Assembly: GCA_937898155.1 (NCBI GenBank)
Contig: CALEJO010000063.1
Location: 1 to 16,040 of the forward strand
DNA length: 16,040 nt
Source: an uncultured Clostridia bacterium
GTDB taxonomy: Bacteria; Bacillota; Clostridia; Oscillospirales; CAG-272
Direction of reading: 5' to 3'
In this document: positions 1 to 5,870 of the stretch, piece by piece
Layout of the letters: every line of letters begins with the position of its first letter
Numbering within the stretch: position 1 is the stretch's first letter
The notes under the pieces: generated by a model
The model's input: only the letters and a program-made list of their open reading frames with translations
Database searches by the model: none
Told to the model about the DNA's origin: nothing
Program-made: the position numbers and the translations under genes

Positions 1-44
1 GCAAAAACCGCCAGAGCCAATAAGAAACAGAATGCTTTTTTCAT
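1..44 (-). CDS. N-terminus of a secreted or membrane-anchored protein (partial)
   Basis: An ATG at 44-42 is preceded on the minus strand by a strong ribosome binding site (GGAGGAG, plus positions 52-58) at normal spacing and by a good promoter (111-139). The frame reads MKKAFCFLLALAVF and runs off the left edge. Two lysines followed by an unbroken hydrophobic run are the start of a Sec signal peptide. No cleavage site or lipobox is visible because the window ends, so secreted protein, lipoprotein or single-pass membrane protein all remain possible. The mature function cannot be told. Only about 14 codons are present, so the call rests on the RBS, promoter and signal peptide together. Confidence 0.72.
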   Translation of the reverse strand, partial: MKKAFCFLLALAVF

Positions 45-110
45 GATCGAATCTCCTCCAAAAGCGTGTTCAATCAGAATGGTATCGTAGAAAATGTATT
101 ATAATATTTT

Positions 111-139
111 ATTATATCATATTTTCCGCAAAAATGCAA
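111..139 (-). promoter_or_regulatory. Sigma-A promoter of the secreted-protein gene, extended -10
   Basis: On the minus strand a perfect TATAAT (plus 111-116) is preceded by TGA, giving an extended -10. A 17-nt spacer separates it from TTGCAT (plus 134-139), a weak -35. Transcription would start near 104 and give a leader of about 60 nt before the ATG at 44. The -35 lies inside one copy of an 18-nt direct repeat (see 129-168), which hints at regulation. Confidence 0.72.
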
Positions 140-168
140 GCCTTTTCCCTCGATAATGCAAGGCTTTT
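129..168. repeat. Direct repeat, two 18-nt copies 22 bp apart, over and upstream of the -35
   Basis: Plus positions 129-146 and 151-168 are 15/18 identical. On the minus strand they read AAAAGGCTTGCATTTTTG and AAAAGCCTTGCATTATCG. The offset of 22 bp is about two helical turns, so both copies present the same DNA face. One copy contains the -35 element of the promoter at 111-139. This layout fits a tandem regulator site, but no regulator is identified. The pair AAGCCTT (138-144) and AAGGCTT (160-166) could also form a weak hairpin followed by T residues on the plus strand. Confidence 0.5.
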
Positions 169-199
169 TTCTTGAAAAACCCAACAAAAAACGCCCGCA

Positions 200-227
200 C
201 GCCGAGTGTTCTTAAGGACACTCGGCG
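200..227. repeat. 28-nt near-perfect palindrome at the edge of the hairpin array
   Basis: CGCCGAGTGT (200-209) and ACACTCGGCG (218-227) are perfect inverse complements flanking an inner CTTAAG palindrome; only the T210/G217 pair is mismatched. The inner 14 nt (207-220) recur in exact inverse complement at 519-532. It forms the left boundary of the palindromic array and could be a terminal hairpin of a small element. Confidence 0.75.
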
Positions 228-230
228 AAC

Positions 231-403
231 GATGTGTTCCACTGCGTGGAACGTGATGTGCCTGTCGGCGTGATGTTCGGCTTTGCCGAGTGATGTGCGC
301 CTCGACGGCGCATGAGTGGAACACATCACATCACTTTTGCAAAGCAAAAACATCACTGCGAGCATAGCGAGCAACATCACTTGCCCGTCAGGGCAAACAT
401 CAC
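231..403. repeat. Hairpin array punctuated by GTGATGT/ACATCAC 7-mers
   Basis: Copies of GTGATGT lie at 253-259, 270-276 and 290-296, with a degenerate GATGT at 231-235. The inverse complement ACATCAC lies at 323-329, 328-334 (overlapping), 350-356, 374-380 and 397-403. Every interval holds a different short palindrome: GTTCCAC/GTGGAAC (236-252), GCC/GGC (260-269), TCGGC/GCCGA (277-289), GCGCC/GGCGC (297-311), TTTTGC/GCAAAA (335-349), TGC..GCA with an internal mismatch (357-373) and TTGCCC/GGGCAA (381-396). The 7-mer flips orientation around 297-322, so the array is mirror-symmetric at the punctuation level although the stems differ. Period is about 17 to 24 bp. No credible gene overlaps it. 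It resembles extragenic palindromic or MITE-like elements, but I do not recognise a named family. Confidence 0.85.
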
Positions 404-440
404 TACGTGCCTTTTGTAAAAACCAACTGAATAGAAAAAA

Positions 441-470
441 CAGGTTGACTTTTTTGTCAGCCTGTTTTTT
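441..470. terminator. Bidirectional intrinsic terminator after the LD-carboxypeptidase gene
   Basis: CAGGTTGAC (441-449) pairs with GTCAGCCTG (456-464) around a T-rich loop, with one U-G wobble in the plus-strand RNA. T6 follows on the plus strand (465-470), and the A run at 435-440 gives T6 on the minus strand. On the minus strand it lies about 85 nt past the stop of the S66 carboxypeptidase gene and is the first terminator reached by that transcript. It may equally be part of the repeat element. Confidence 0.7.
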
Positions 471-472
471 GT

Positions 473-486
473 TAAGTGCGCACTTA
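473..486. repeat. Perfect 14-nt palindrome TAAGTGCGCACTTA
   Basis: TAAGTGCGCACTTA is its own inverse complement, directly beside the terminator at 441-470 and 3' of the carboxypeptidase gene on the minus strand. With no loop it is more like a dimeric protein-binding site or a mobile-element end than an RNA hairpin. No nearby promoter explains it as an operator. Confidence 0.6.
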
Positions 487-518
487 CTCACCACAAAGCG
501 GTACTTGTGCTATGAAAC

Positions 519-532
519 TGTCCTTAAGAACA
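519..532. repeat. Inverted copy of the 207-220 core
   Basis: TGTCCTTAAGAACA here is the exact inverse complement of TGTTCTTAAGGACA at 207-220. The pair encloses the hairpin array, the terminator and the 14-nt palindrome, and so may mark the ends of one element of about 330 bp. Because the 14-mer is itself nearly palindromic, a direct alignment also matches at 12/14. Confidence 0.55.
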
Positions 533-554
533 AGTCCCGCATGAGCGTCTTTTT

Positions 555-1559
555 TTATTTTACAAACGGACTTTCGCAAAGCGTGACGTTCTTTTCTGTC
601 GCGTCAAGCTCGATCTCGCATCCGATCGGCATCGTCAGCATCGGGTGCGTGTGGCAGGAATCGAACGCAGCGAGGATCGGCACGTTCGTCTCGCCGAGAA
701 CTTCCAAAAGGATCTCGTGCGGTGCCCGTCCCGTGCCGCAATCGTCAAAACCTTCGTGCTTGCCGAGCAAGATGCCGCCGATTTTGTCGAACACGCCCGC
801 GAGCTTCAAAAGCGCAAAGCTCCGTTCGATCGTCGAGGTATCTTTGAGCGAATCTTCGAGCAAAAGAATGTCGCCGGCACGGATTTCCGGCATATACGGC
901 GTGCCGAAAATGCCCTCCATCGTATTAAGATTGCCGCCGATCAGACGCCCTTTTGCGCGTCCGGGACGCACGCAAAGCCATTCGTTCGGGCATTCCTCCT
1001 TGGCGCGATCCTGCGTCTTCCAGTTCAGGAATTCCTCCGTCCAGACGGGCGGCATTTCATAAGAAAACGGCACGTCGCGAGGCGAAAGCACGATCTCCTC
1101 GAAGCTACGGAACGTCCGATCGACCATCGGCGGAAATTCGCCGAACGACGCGGCGAGCGCGGGCCCGTAAAAGGTCGGGATGCCCGTTTTGGCATAGACG
1201 GCGAGCAAAAGCGCCGTCACGTCGGAATAGCCGACGATCACCTTCGGGTGGGCACGCAGATAATCATAGTCGAGATACGGCAAAATCGCGTTGGTATTAT
1301 TGCCGCCGATCGCCGCCATCAGAATCGAAACGTCGTCGCGATATAAGAGCGCGTTGAATTCCGCGGCGCGCTCGGCGATCGAACCGGAGCGATAATGATC
1401 CGATTTGCCGCAGAGGTCGCCGTCGATGACGTGATAGCCACGCGACGCGAGATAGTCTTTCCCGCGGGCGTAGCGCGTCGGCACCGTCGCCGAGATCGGC
1501 GAGGATGACGAAAAAATGCCGATGCCGCAACCGCGCGGAACGGGATTCAGTTTGATCAT
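555..1559 (-). CDS. LD-carboxypeptidase family S66 (LdcA/MccF-like)
   Basis: The 334-residue protein fits peptidase family S66, serine peptidases that cut the L,D bond of muropeptides during cell-wall recycling (LdcA) or hydrolyse microcin C-type peptide-nucleotides (MccF). The nucleophile Ser112 sits in GYSD (110-113). RLIGGNLNT (206-213) and Glu235 in LLLEDS follow, and the likely catalytic His303 is in CHTHPMLTMPIG, where most members have Gly rather than Cys before the His. There is no signal peptide, so it acts in the cytoplasm. The start at 1559 is chosen because AGGAGAG lies six bases upstream; an in-frame ATG at 1583 lacks such a site and overlaps the previous gene. The gap to the upstream gene is 20 nt, so it is the last gene of the tcdA cluster and is followed by the terminator at 441-470. 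Muropeptide versus antibiotic-peptide substrate cannot be decided here. Confidence 0.9.
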   Translation of the reverse strand: MIKLNPVPRGCGIGIFSSSSPISATVPTRYARGKDYLASRGYHVIDGDLCGKSDHYRSGSIAERAAEFNALLYRDDVSILMAAIGGNNTNAILPYLDYDYLRAHPKVIVGYSDVTALLLAVYAKTGIPTFYGPALAASFGEFPPMVDRTFRSFEEIVLSPRDVPFSYEMPPVWTEEFLNWKTQDRAKEECPNEWLCVRPGRAKGRLIGGNLNTMEGIFGTPYMPEIRAGDILLLEDSLKDTSTIERSFALLKLAGVFDKIGGILLGKHEGFDDCGTGRAPHEILLEVLGETNVPILAAFDSCHTHPMLTMPIGCEIELDATEKNVTLCESPFVK

Positions 1560-1579
1560 TGTATCTCTCCTTGCAATGC

Positions 1580-3094
1580 TCAATCAACGACGATCTCTGC
1601 CCAATGGACCGCCGTTTCACCGCGCAGAGCGGCGATTTCGACGACGGTGACGATCGGCAGATCGCCGTGATTTCGGATTTCGTAGTCGTAATAGTCCATA
1701 TCGTCATAGGCGGGATAGCGCGGCGACGCTTTGCCGAGGCAACGGCATCTGACGCAGTCGGCGTAGACCGAAACATCCTCGCCCATCGAAAGCCCGCGCT
1801 CGAATCCCAGCCGGAGCGTGACACGTCTGCCGGCGAGAATAACGCCCGTCGGGATGCGAAGCCCCTGATATTCCCCCGCCTGCACACGGAGCGGAAGCGG
1901 TTTTCTCGGCTGTTCGGCGGGCATCCACGTGTCGCCGAACGTGACGATGTTTTTGCGTTTCGCGGCGACGCATTTTTCTTCATCACCGAGCGTCGAAAGG
2001 AGCGTCCGATAGCGCTCGCCCCGCAAAATGTCGTGTTCGGAATCGGCACCGGACGGCTCGCCTACCTCGTCCATGAAATTGAAAAGATAGATATCCTCCG
2101 CGCCGAGCGCCTGATAAGCGCAGCCAAAGCCGATCGCGGTGTCGAGGTCGATTTTGCGATACGCTCTGCCCTTGCGGTTATAGGCGTCGAGAAGCACCTC
2201 GAGCCCCGCGGCAAGCCGCGTTTGTTCCGGCAAAATCCGACGCCAAAGGTCGATTGGCATATCGCTGTCCGCGCTCGACCAATGCGGCGTGACAAACACG
2301 CGATCAAGATAACCGCGCTTCGCCCATTCGGTCACATCAAGCCCGAGACGCATACATTTGCGCGGCGACTCCGGAACGCGCGCAGCGAGCAAAATCTTGT
2401 GTCCAACTCGTTTTTCCGCCTTTTTGACCATTGCCGCCGCTTCGCCGACAAATGCGGTCATGAGCGCCAGCCCCTCCTGCTCCTTGCCGATGGCAAAGCA
2501 GAACGGCTCCCGCATATAATCCAACTCAAGCCCGTCGAGATCGAACGTTTCGAGCGTTTCTTCGATCAAAGAGAGATAGAGCGCGCGCACCTCCGGCACG
2601 GCGTAATCAAGCGTCCATTCAGGATGTGCCGCCGGTCCGCGATAGGCACAGCGCAGATATTCGGGATGCGCCTTGACGAAATCGCTCGGCAAAAACGCGT
2701 TCGGGTCTTCCGCGTTATGGATATCGTTCATGCGGAGCGACACCCACGCGCGCATCCCGCACGCACGAATCTCGTCAAGCCAGATTTGATGAAACGGAAG
2801 CCCGCTCCGATAGGCGTCGGAAAGAAGCTTGACGGACGTGACGACAAAATCGTCCCGATGCCGCTCAATCTCGCCGGACGCTTCCCATTCCGCATAGCGA
2901 TCGAGAATGGATTTTTGGCGCTTCGTCGGAAAAAAGGGATGGCTCGCGTTGACGCAGACGAGAAAATCCGAGATGTTTGTTCCCCGATACTGCCGGATGA
3001 ACGCGCGGAGGTCCGCCTCCGTCACCGTTTTCACGCCGGCTTTGGCACGCGAATAGATATAGTGATTGGGGTCTTCGTTGAAAATGATCGGCAT
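1580..3094 (-). CDS. Predicted TIM-barrel glycoside hydrolase-like protein
   Basis: This 504-residue protein has no signal peptide and appears cytoplasmic. Residues 1-390 look like a (beta/alpha)8 barrel of the family-10 glycosylhydrolase-like kind. Strand-like segments end in acidic residues: WVSLRMNDIH (117-126), DLDGLELDYMRE (186-197, with E190 and D192 as catalytic candidates) and later LLAARVPESP, VFVTPHW and YLFNFMDE. The C-terminal part of roughly 110 residues is beta-rich, as in accessory domains of such enzymes. The start at 3094 is fixed by AGGAGG just upstream; a longer frame to 3322 only overlaps tcdA. It lies 14 nt after tcdA and 20 nt before the S66 carboxypeptidase gene, suggesting co-transcription. 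The substrate is unknown; the link to cell-wall recycling comes only from the neighbour. Confidence 0.72.
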   Translation of the reverse strand: MPIIFNEDPNHYIYSRAKAGVKTVTEADLRAFIRQYRGTNISDFLVCVNASHPFFPTKRQKSILDRYAEWEASGEIERHRDDFVVTSVKLLSDAYRSGLPFHQIWLDEIRACGMRAWVSLRMNDIHNAEDPNAFLPSDFVKAHPEYLRCAYRGPAAHPEWTLDYAVPEVRALYLSLIEETLETFDLDGLELDYMREPFCFAIGKEQEGLALMTAFVGEAAAMVKKAEKRVGHKILLAARVPESPRKCMRLGLDVTEWAKRGYLDRVFVTPHWSSADSDMPIDLWRRILPEQTRLAAGLEVLLDAYNRKGRAYRKIDLDTAIGFGCAYQALGAEDIYLFNFMDEVGEPSGADSEHDILRGERYRTLLSTLGDEEKCVAAKRKNIVTFGDTWMPAEQPRKPLPLRVQAGEYQGLRIPTGVILAGRRVTLRLGFERGLSMGEDVSVYADCVRCRCLGKASPRYPAYDDMDYYDYEIRNHGDLPIVTVVEIAALRGETAVHWAEIVVD

Positions 3095-3108
3095 AGGGAC
3101 CTCCTCGC

Positions 3109-3819
3109 TCAGCGCAAAAGAAGTTTGATTGCTTCGGACGCGAGCAGTAAGCCCGCCGCACCGGGCACAAAGGAAAACGTCCCGGGCGTCAGCTTGCCAT
3201 CCTCGCGCGCGTCCGCGTAATCGGCGTGGCGCGCCATCGGCTCTTCCCGCGAATAAACGACGCGCAGATGCGAAACGCCCCGCGCACGCAGTTCGCGACG
3301 CATCGTGCGGGCGAGCGGGCACATTTCGGTTTTGGCAATGTCCGTCACCTCGAAACGCTCGGGAAATTGCTTATTTCCCGTCCCCATCGAGCTGAGGATC
3401 GGGACGCCCGCCGCGTCGGCGCGCACGGCAAGCTCGATCTTCGCCGCAACCGTGTCGATCGCGTCGATCACGAGATCGTATTCGCATAGGTCGAGCGAAT
3501 CGGCGTTTTCAGGCAGATAAAAGAGTGGGAGCGCCGTCACGTTCGCCGTCGGGCAGATATCGAGCGCGCGCTCGCGCATCACGTCCACCTTTTTTCTGCC
3601 GACCGTCGAACGGAGCGCGACGAGCTGACGGTTGAGATTCGTGACGGAAACGGTATCCGGATCGACCAGCGTCAGATTGCCCACGCCGGCGCGCACGAGC
3701 GCCTCGGCGCAATACGAGCCGACACCGCCGACGCCGAACAAGATCACGCGGCTCTTTTGTAAACGCCCGACGGCGTCGTTTCCGATCAGATACGCCGTGC
3801 GGAGAAATTGCTCGTCCAT
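3109..3819 (-). CDS. tcdA: tRNA threonylcarbamoyladenosine dehydratase, ThiF/MoeB superfamily
   Basis: TcdA (CsdL/YgdL) uses ATP to cyclise t6A37 in ANN-decoding tRNAs to ct6A. The 236-residue protein shows the E1-like fold: nucleotide-binding GVGGVGS (29-35), acidic LVDPD (51-55), NLNRQ (61-65), DAIDTV (119-124) and CPLAR (167-171), followed by the RELRARGVSHLRVVYSREEP region typical of this branch. There is no rhodanese or MoaD partner nearby, which argues against MoeB or ThiF. GAGGGG precedes the ATG at suitable spacing. The gene starts 58 bp after typA; the typA terminator lies between and no separate promoter is evident. It is the first gene of a three-gene cluster with the glycosidase-like and LD-carboxypeptidase genes. 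Confidence 0.92.
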   Translation of the reverse strand: MDEQFLRTAYLIGNDAVGRLQKSRVILFGVGGVGSYCAEALVRAGVGNLTLVDPDTVSVTNLNRQLVALRSTVGRKKVDVMRERALDICPTANVTALPLFYLPENADSLDLCEYDLVIDAIDTVAAKIELAVRADAAGVPILSSMGTGNKQFPERFEVTDIAKTEMCPLARTMRRELRARGVSHLRVVYSREEPMARHADYADAREDGKLTPGTFSFVPGAAGLLLASEAIKLLLR

Positions 3820-3836
3820 GATAACCCCTCTTTTTC

Positions 3837-3872
3837 AAAAAGTCTGAAAAGCAAGCGCCTTTCAGACTTTTT
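3837..3872. terminator. Intrinsic terminator between typA and tcdA
   Basis: AAAAAGTCTGAAA (3837-3849) and TTTCAGACTTTTT (3860-3872) are perfect 13-bp inverse complements with a 10-nt loop, and T runs trail on either strand. On the minus strand it sits just past the typA stop and before the tcdA ribosome binding site. The stem is A/T-rich, so termination may be partial and allow read-through into tcdA. Confidence 0.8.
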
Positions 3873-3877
3873 CAAAA

Positions 3878-5719
3878 TTATTTTCCTTCTTTTTTGATGC
3901 GACCCGCGAGTTTATAGCGCAGTTCCTTATCCAAGATGCGTTTGCGCAGACGGATGCTCTTCGGCGTCACCTCGATCAGCTCGTCGTCCGCGATGAATTC
4001 GATCGCTTCTTCGAGCGACATGATTTTCGCCGGCACCAGACGGAGCGCTTCATCCGCGCCCTTGGAACGGACGGCGGTCAGGTGCTTCTCTTTGCAGACG
4101 TTGACGTCGATATCGCCGAGCTTCGGGTTTTCACCGACGATCATGCCTTCGTAAACCTTGCACTGATTGCTGATGAACATCGTGCCGCGATCCTGCGTAT
4201 TGAAAACGCCGTAGGACGTGGATTCACCTGCCTCGGACGCGACGAGCGAGCCCGTGAAGCGGCGCGTCACTTCGCCTTTATAAATTCCGTAGGAATCGAA
4301 AACGGAGTTCAGAATGCCCTCGCCGCGCGTATCGGTCATGAATTCGCTGCGATAACCGAAGAGGCATCTCGTCGGAATCAGATATTCGAGGCGCGTGCGC
4401 AGACCGTGCGAAACGGGCATCATCGTGAGAAGTTCGCCCTTGCGGGAGCCGAGTTTTTCCATCACGGAGCCACAATATTCATTCGGCACGTCGATATCGA
4501 CGCGTTCGATCGGCTCGCACATTTTGCCGTCGATCTCTTTATACAGCACATGAGGCGTGCTGACACACAGCTCGTAGCCCTCGCGGCGCATATTTTCAAT
4601 GAGGATGGAGAGGTGCATTTCGCCTCTGCCCGCAACTTTGAAGCAGTCGGTCGTTTCGCCGTCTTCGACGCGGAGCGAAACGTCTTTGAGCAGTTCTTTA
4701 TAAAGGCGCTCACGGAGCTGGCGGGAGGTCACATATTTGCCTTCACGTCCGGCGAACGGGCCGTCGTTGACGGAGAGCGTCATTTCCATCGTCGGCTCGC
4801 CGACCTTGACAAATTCCAGCGGCTCGACGCAGTTCACGTCCGTGATCGTATCGCCGATCGTGATATCCGCCGATCCGGAGAAGCAGATGATGTCGCCCAT
4901 CTTCGCTTCCGTCACCGGCACGCGGCGCAGACCGTCGATCTGACTGATGCTGACGATTTTGGTTTTGTGCGGGGCTTTGCCGCTGTCGTGATAATTGCAG
5001 ATCATCGCTTCCTGATTCTGACGGATCGTGCCGCGTTCGATTCTGCCGATGCCGATTCTGCCGACGTAATCGTTATAGTCGATCGTCGAAACGAGCAGTT
5101 GGAGCGGCTCTTCCGTTTCGCCCTCGGGCGCCGGAATATAATTGAGGATCGTATCGAACAGCGGGATCAGATTCGTGCCCGCCTCGTAAGGCGAATACGA
5201 CGCGGTGCCGGCTCTGCCGGAGCACCACAGCATCGGAGAATCGAGCTGCTCGTCCGTCGCGTTGAGTTCGAGAAGCAGTTCGAGGATCTCGTCGCCGACC
5301 TCGTCCAGACGCGCGTCGGGACGGTCGATCTTATTGACGACGACGATGACGCGGTGATTGAGTTCAAGCGCCTTTTTCAGAACGAATCTCGTCTGCGGCA
5401 TCGGTCCCTCGGCGGCATCCACAAGCAGAATGACACCGTTGACCATTTTCAGAATACGCTCGACCTCACCGCCGAAATCGGCGTGTCCGGGGGTATCGAC
5501 GATATTGATTTTGACGCCTTTATAGTGCACGGCGGTGTTTTTCGCCAGAATGGTGATGCCACGTTCGCGTTCGATCGCGTTCGAGTCCATGACGCGGTCT
5601 TCCGTTGCCTGATTTTCCCGATAAATGCCACCCTGTTTCAGCATTTCGTCCACGAGCGTCGTTTTGCCGTGGTCAACGTGGGCAATGATGGCGATATTTC
5701 TAAGGTCTTCTCTTTTCAA
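3878..5719 (-). CDS. typA: Ribosome-associated translational GTPase TypA/BipA
   Basis: The 613 residues match the usual TypA/BipA length. TypA is an EF-G-like GTPase that binds 70S ribosomes, assists 50S assembly and is needed in stress and cold. G1 is AHVDHGKTT (14-22), with RERGITI as switch I (G2), DTPGHADFGGE as G3, NKIDRPDAR as G4 and a CSGRAG region near the G5 position. Domains II, III and V and the TypA-specific C-terminus (LRLRKRILDKELR) follow. It lacks the EF-G domain IV, separating it from LepA and EF-G. The start is a TTG at 5719-5717 with GAGGG seven bases upstream, and it gives the canonical N-terminus MKREDLRNIAIIAHVDHGK. It is preceded by its own promoter and followed by a terminator, so it is mainly monocistronic. 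Confidence 0.97.
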   Translation of the reverse strand: MKREDLRNIAIIAHVDHGKTTLVDEMLKQGGIYRENQATEDRVMDSNAIERERGITILAKNTAVHYKGVKINIVDTPGHADFGGEVERILKMVNGVILLVDAAEGPMPQTRFVLKKALELNHRVIVVVNKIDRPDARLDEVGDEILELLLELNATDEQLDSPMLWCSGRAGTASYSPYEAGTNLIPLFDTILNYIPAPEGETEEPLQLLVSTIDYNDYVGRIGIGRIERGTIRQNQEAMICNYHDSGKAPHKTKIVSISQIDGLRRVPVTEAKMGDIICFSGSADITIGDTITDVNCVEPLEFVKVGEPTMEMTLSVNDGPFAGREGKYVTSRQLRERLYKELLKDVSLRVEDGETTDCFKVAGRGEMHLSILIENMRREGYELCVSTPHVLYKEIDGKMCEPIERVDIDVPNEYCGSVMEKLGSRKGELLTMMPVSHGLRTRLEYLIPTRCLFGYRSEFMTDTRGEGILNSVFDSYGIYKGEVTRRFTGSLVASEAGESTSYGVFNTQDRGTMFISNQCKVYEGMIVGENPKLGDIDVNVCKEKHLTAVRSKGADEALRLVPAKIMSLEEAIEFIADDELIEVTPKSIRLRKRILDKELRYKLAGRIKKEGK

Positions 5720-5788
5720 GTTGCTTCCCTCGCTTTTGATGATTTCGATCCCAAATGGCAGAATATTTCTTGCTATTTTAACTGTATT

Positions 5789-5797
5789 AGTATATCA
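5789..5797 (-). promoter_or_regulatory. typA promoter, extended -10
   Basis: On the minus strand TGA followed by TATACT (plus 5795-5797 and 5789-5794) forms an extended -10 element. No good -35 stands 17 bp upstream; a TTGACG at plus 5806-5811 is too close, 11 nt away. Extended -10 promoters tolerate this. A-tracts directly upstream (5800-5857) may compensate. The transcript would start near 5782, leaving a leader of about 60 nt before the TTG codon. Confidence 0.55.
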
Positions 5798-5799
5798 CG

Positions 5800-5857
5800 T
5801 TTTTTCGTCAAATGGAATAGTTTTTTTGAACTTTTTTCGTTTTTTTGACGATTTTTT
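5800..5857. promoter_or_regulatory. Phased A/T tracts upstream of typA (possible UP element or curved DNA)
   Basis: Runs of six or seven T residues on the plus strand (A on the minus) lie at 5800-5805, 5821-5827, 5832-5837, 5840-5846 and 5852-5857. Their centres are spaced about 21, 10, 9 and 11 bp, close to one or two helical turns. Such phasing bends DNA and can act as an UP element for the typA promoter. They are not an intrinsic terminator for the upstream aldo/keto reductase gene, whose strand carries A runs here and no stem. Confidence 0.5.
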
Positions 5858-5870
5858 GACATCAAGCGGC

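Noticed and set aside
138..170. AAGCCTT/AAGGCTT hairpin with T run as a plus-strand terminator
   Set aside because: The stem is seven bases with a 15-nt loop and no plus-strand gene precedes it; the direct-repeat reading explains the sequence better.
231..403. CRISPR array
   Set aside because: The constant unit is only 7 nt, intervals are 10 to 26 nt, the unit changes orientation midway, the variable parts are palindromes, and no cas gene is nearby.
117..494. Minus-strand open frames of 125 and 70 codons over 112-494
   Set aside because: They consist of translated palindromes and 7-mers, run through the promoter and terminator, and have no recognisable protein features.
316..1062. Plus-strand open frame of 248 codons starting in the hairpin array
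   Set aside because: Its N-terminal part is a translation of the repeat array, the rest is antisense to the S66 carboxypeptidase gene, and there is no ribosome binding site.
1559..3220. Plus-strand frame of 553 codons antisense to the TIM-barrel gene
   Set aside because: Arg/His-rich composition typical of the shadow frame of GC-rich genes; no ribosome binding site and no domain. The minus-strand proteins in the same place have clear motifs.
4082..5848. Plus-strand frame of 588 codons antisense to typA
   Set aside because: typA is unmistakable on the other strand; this frame is a codon-bias artefact.
5821..5870. Terminator for the aldo/keto reductase gene in the T-rich stretch
   Set aside because: On the gene's strand the runs are A rather than T, and no stem precedes them.
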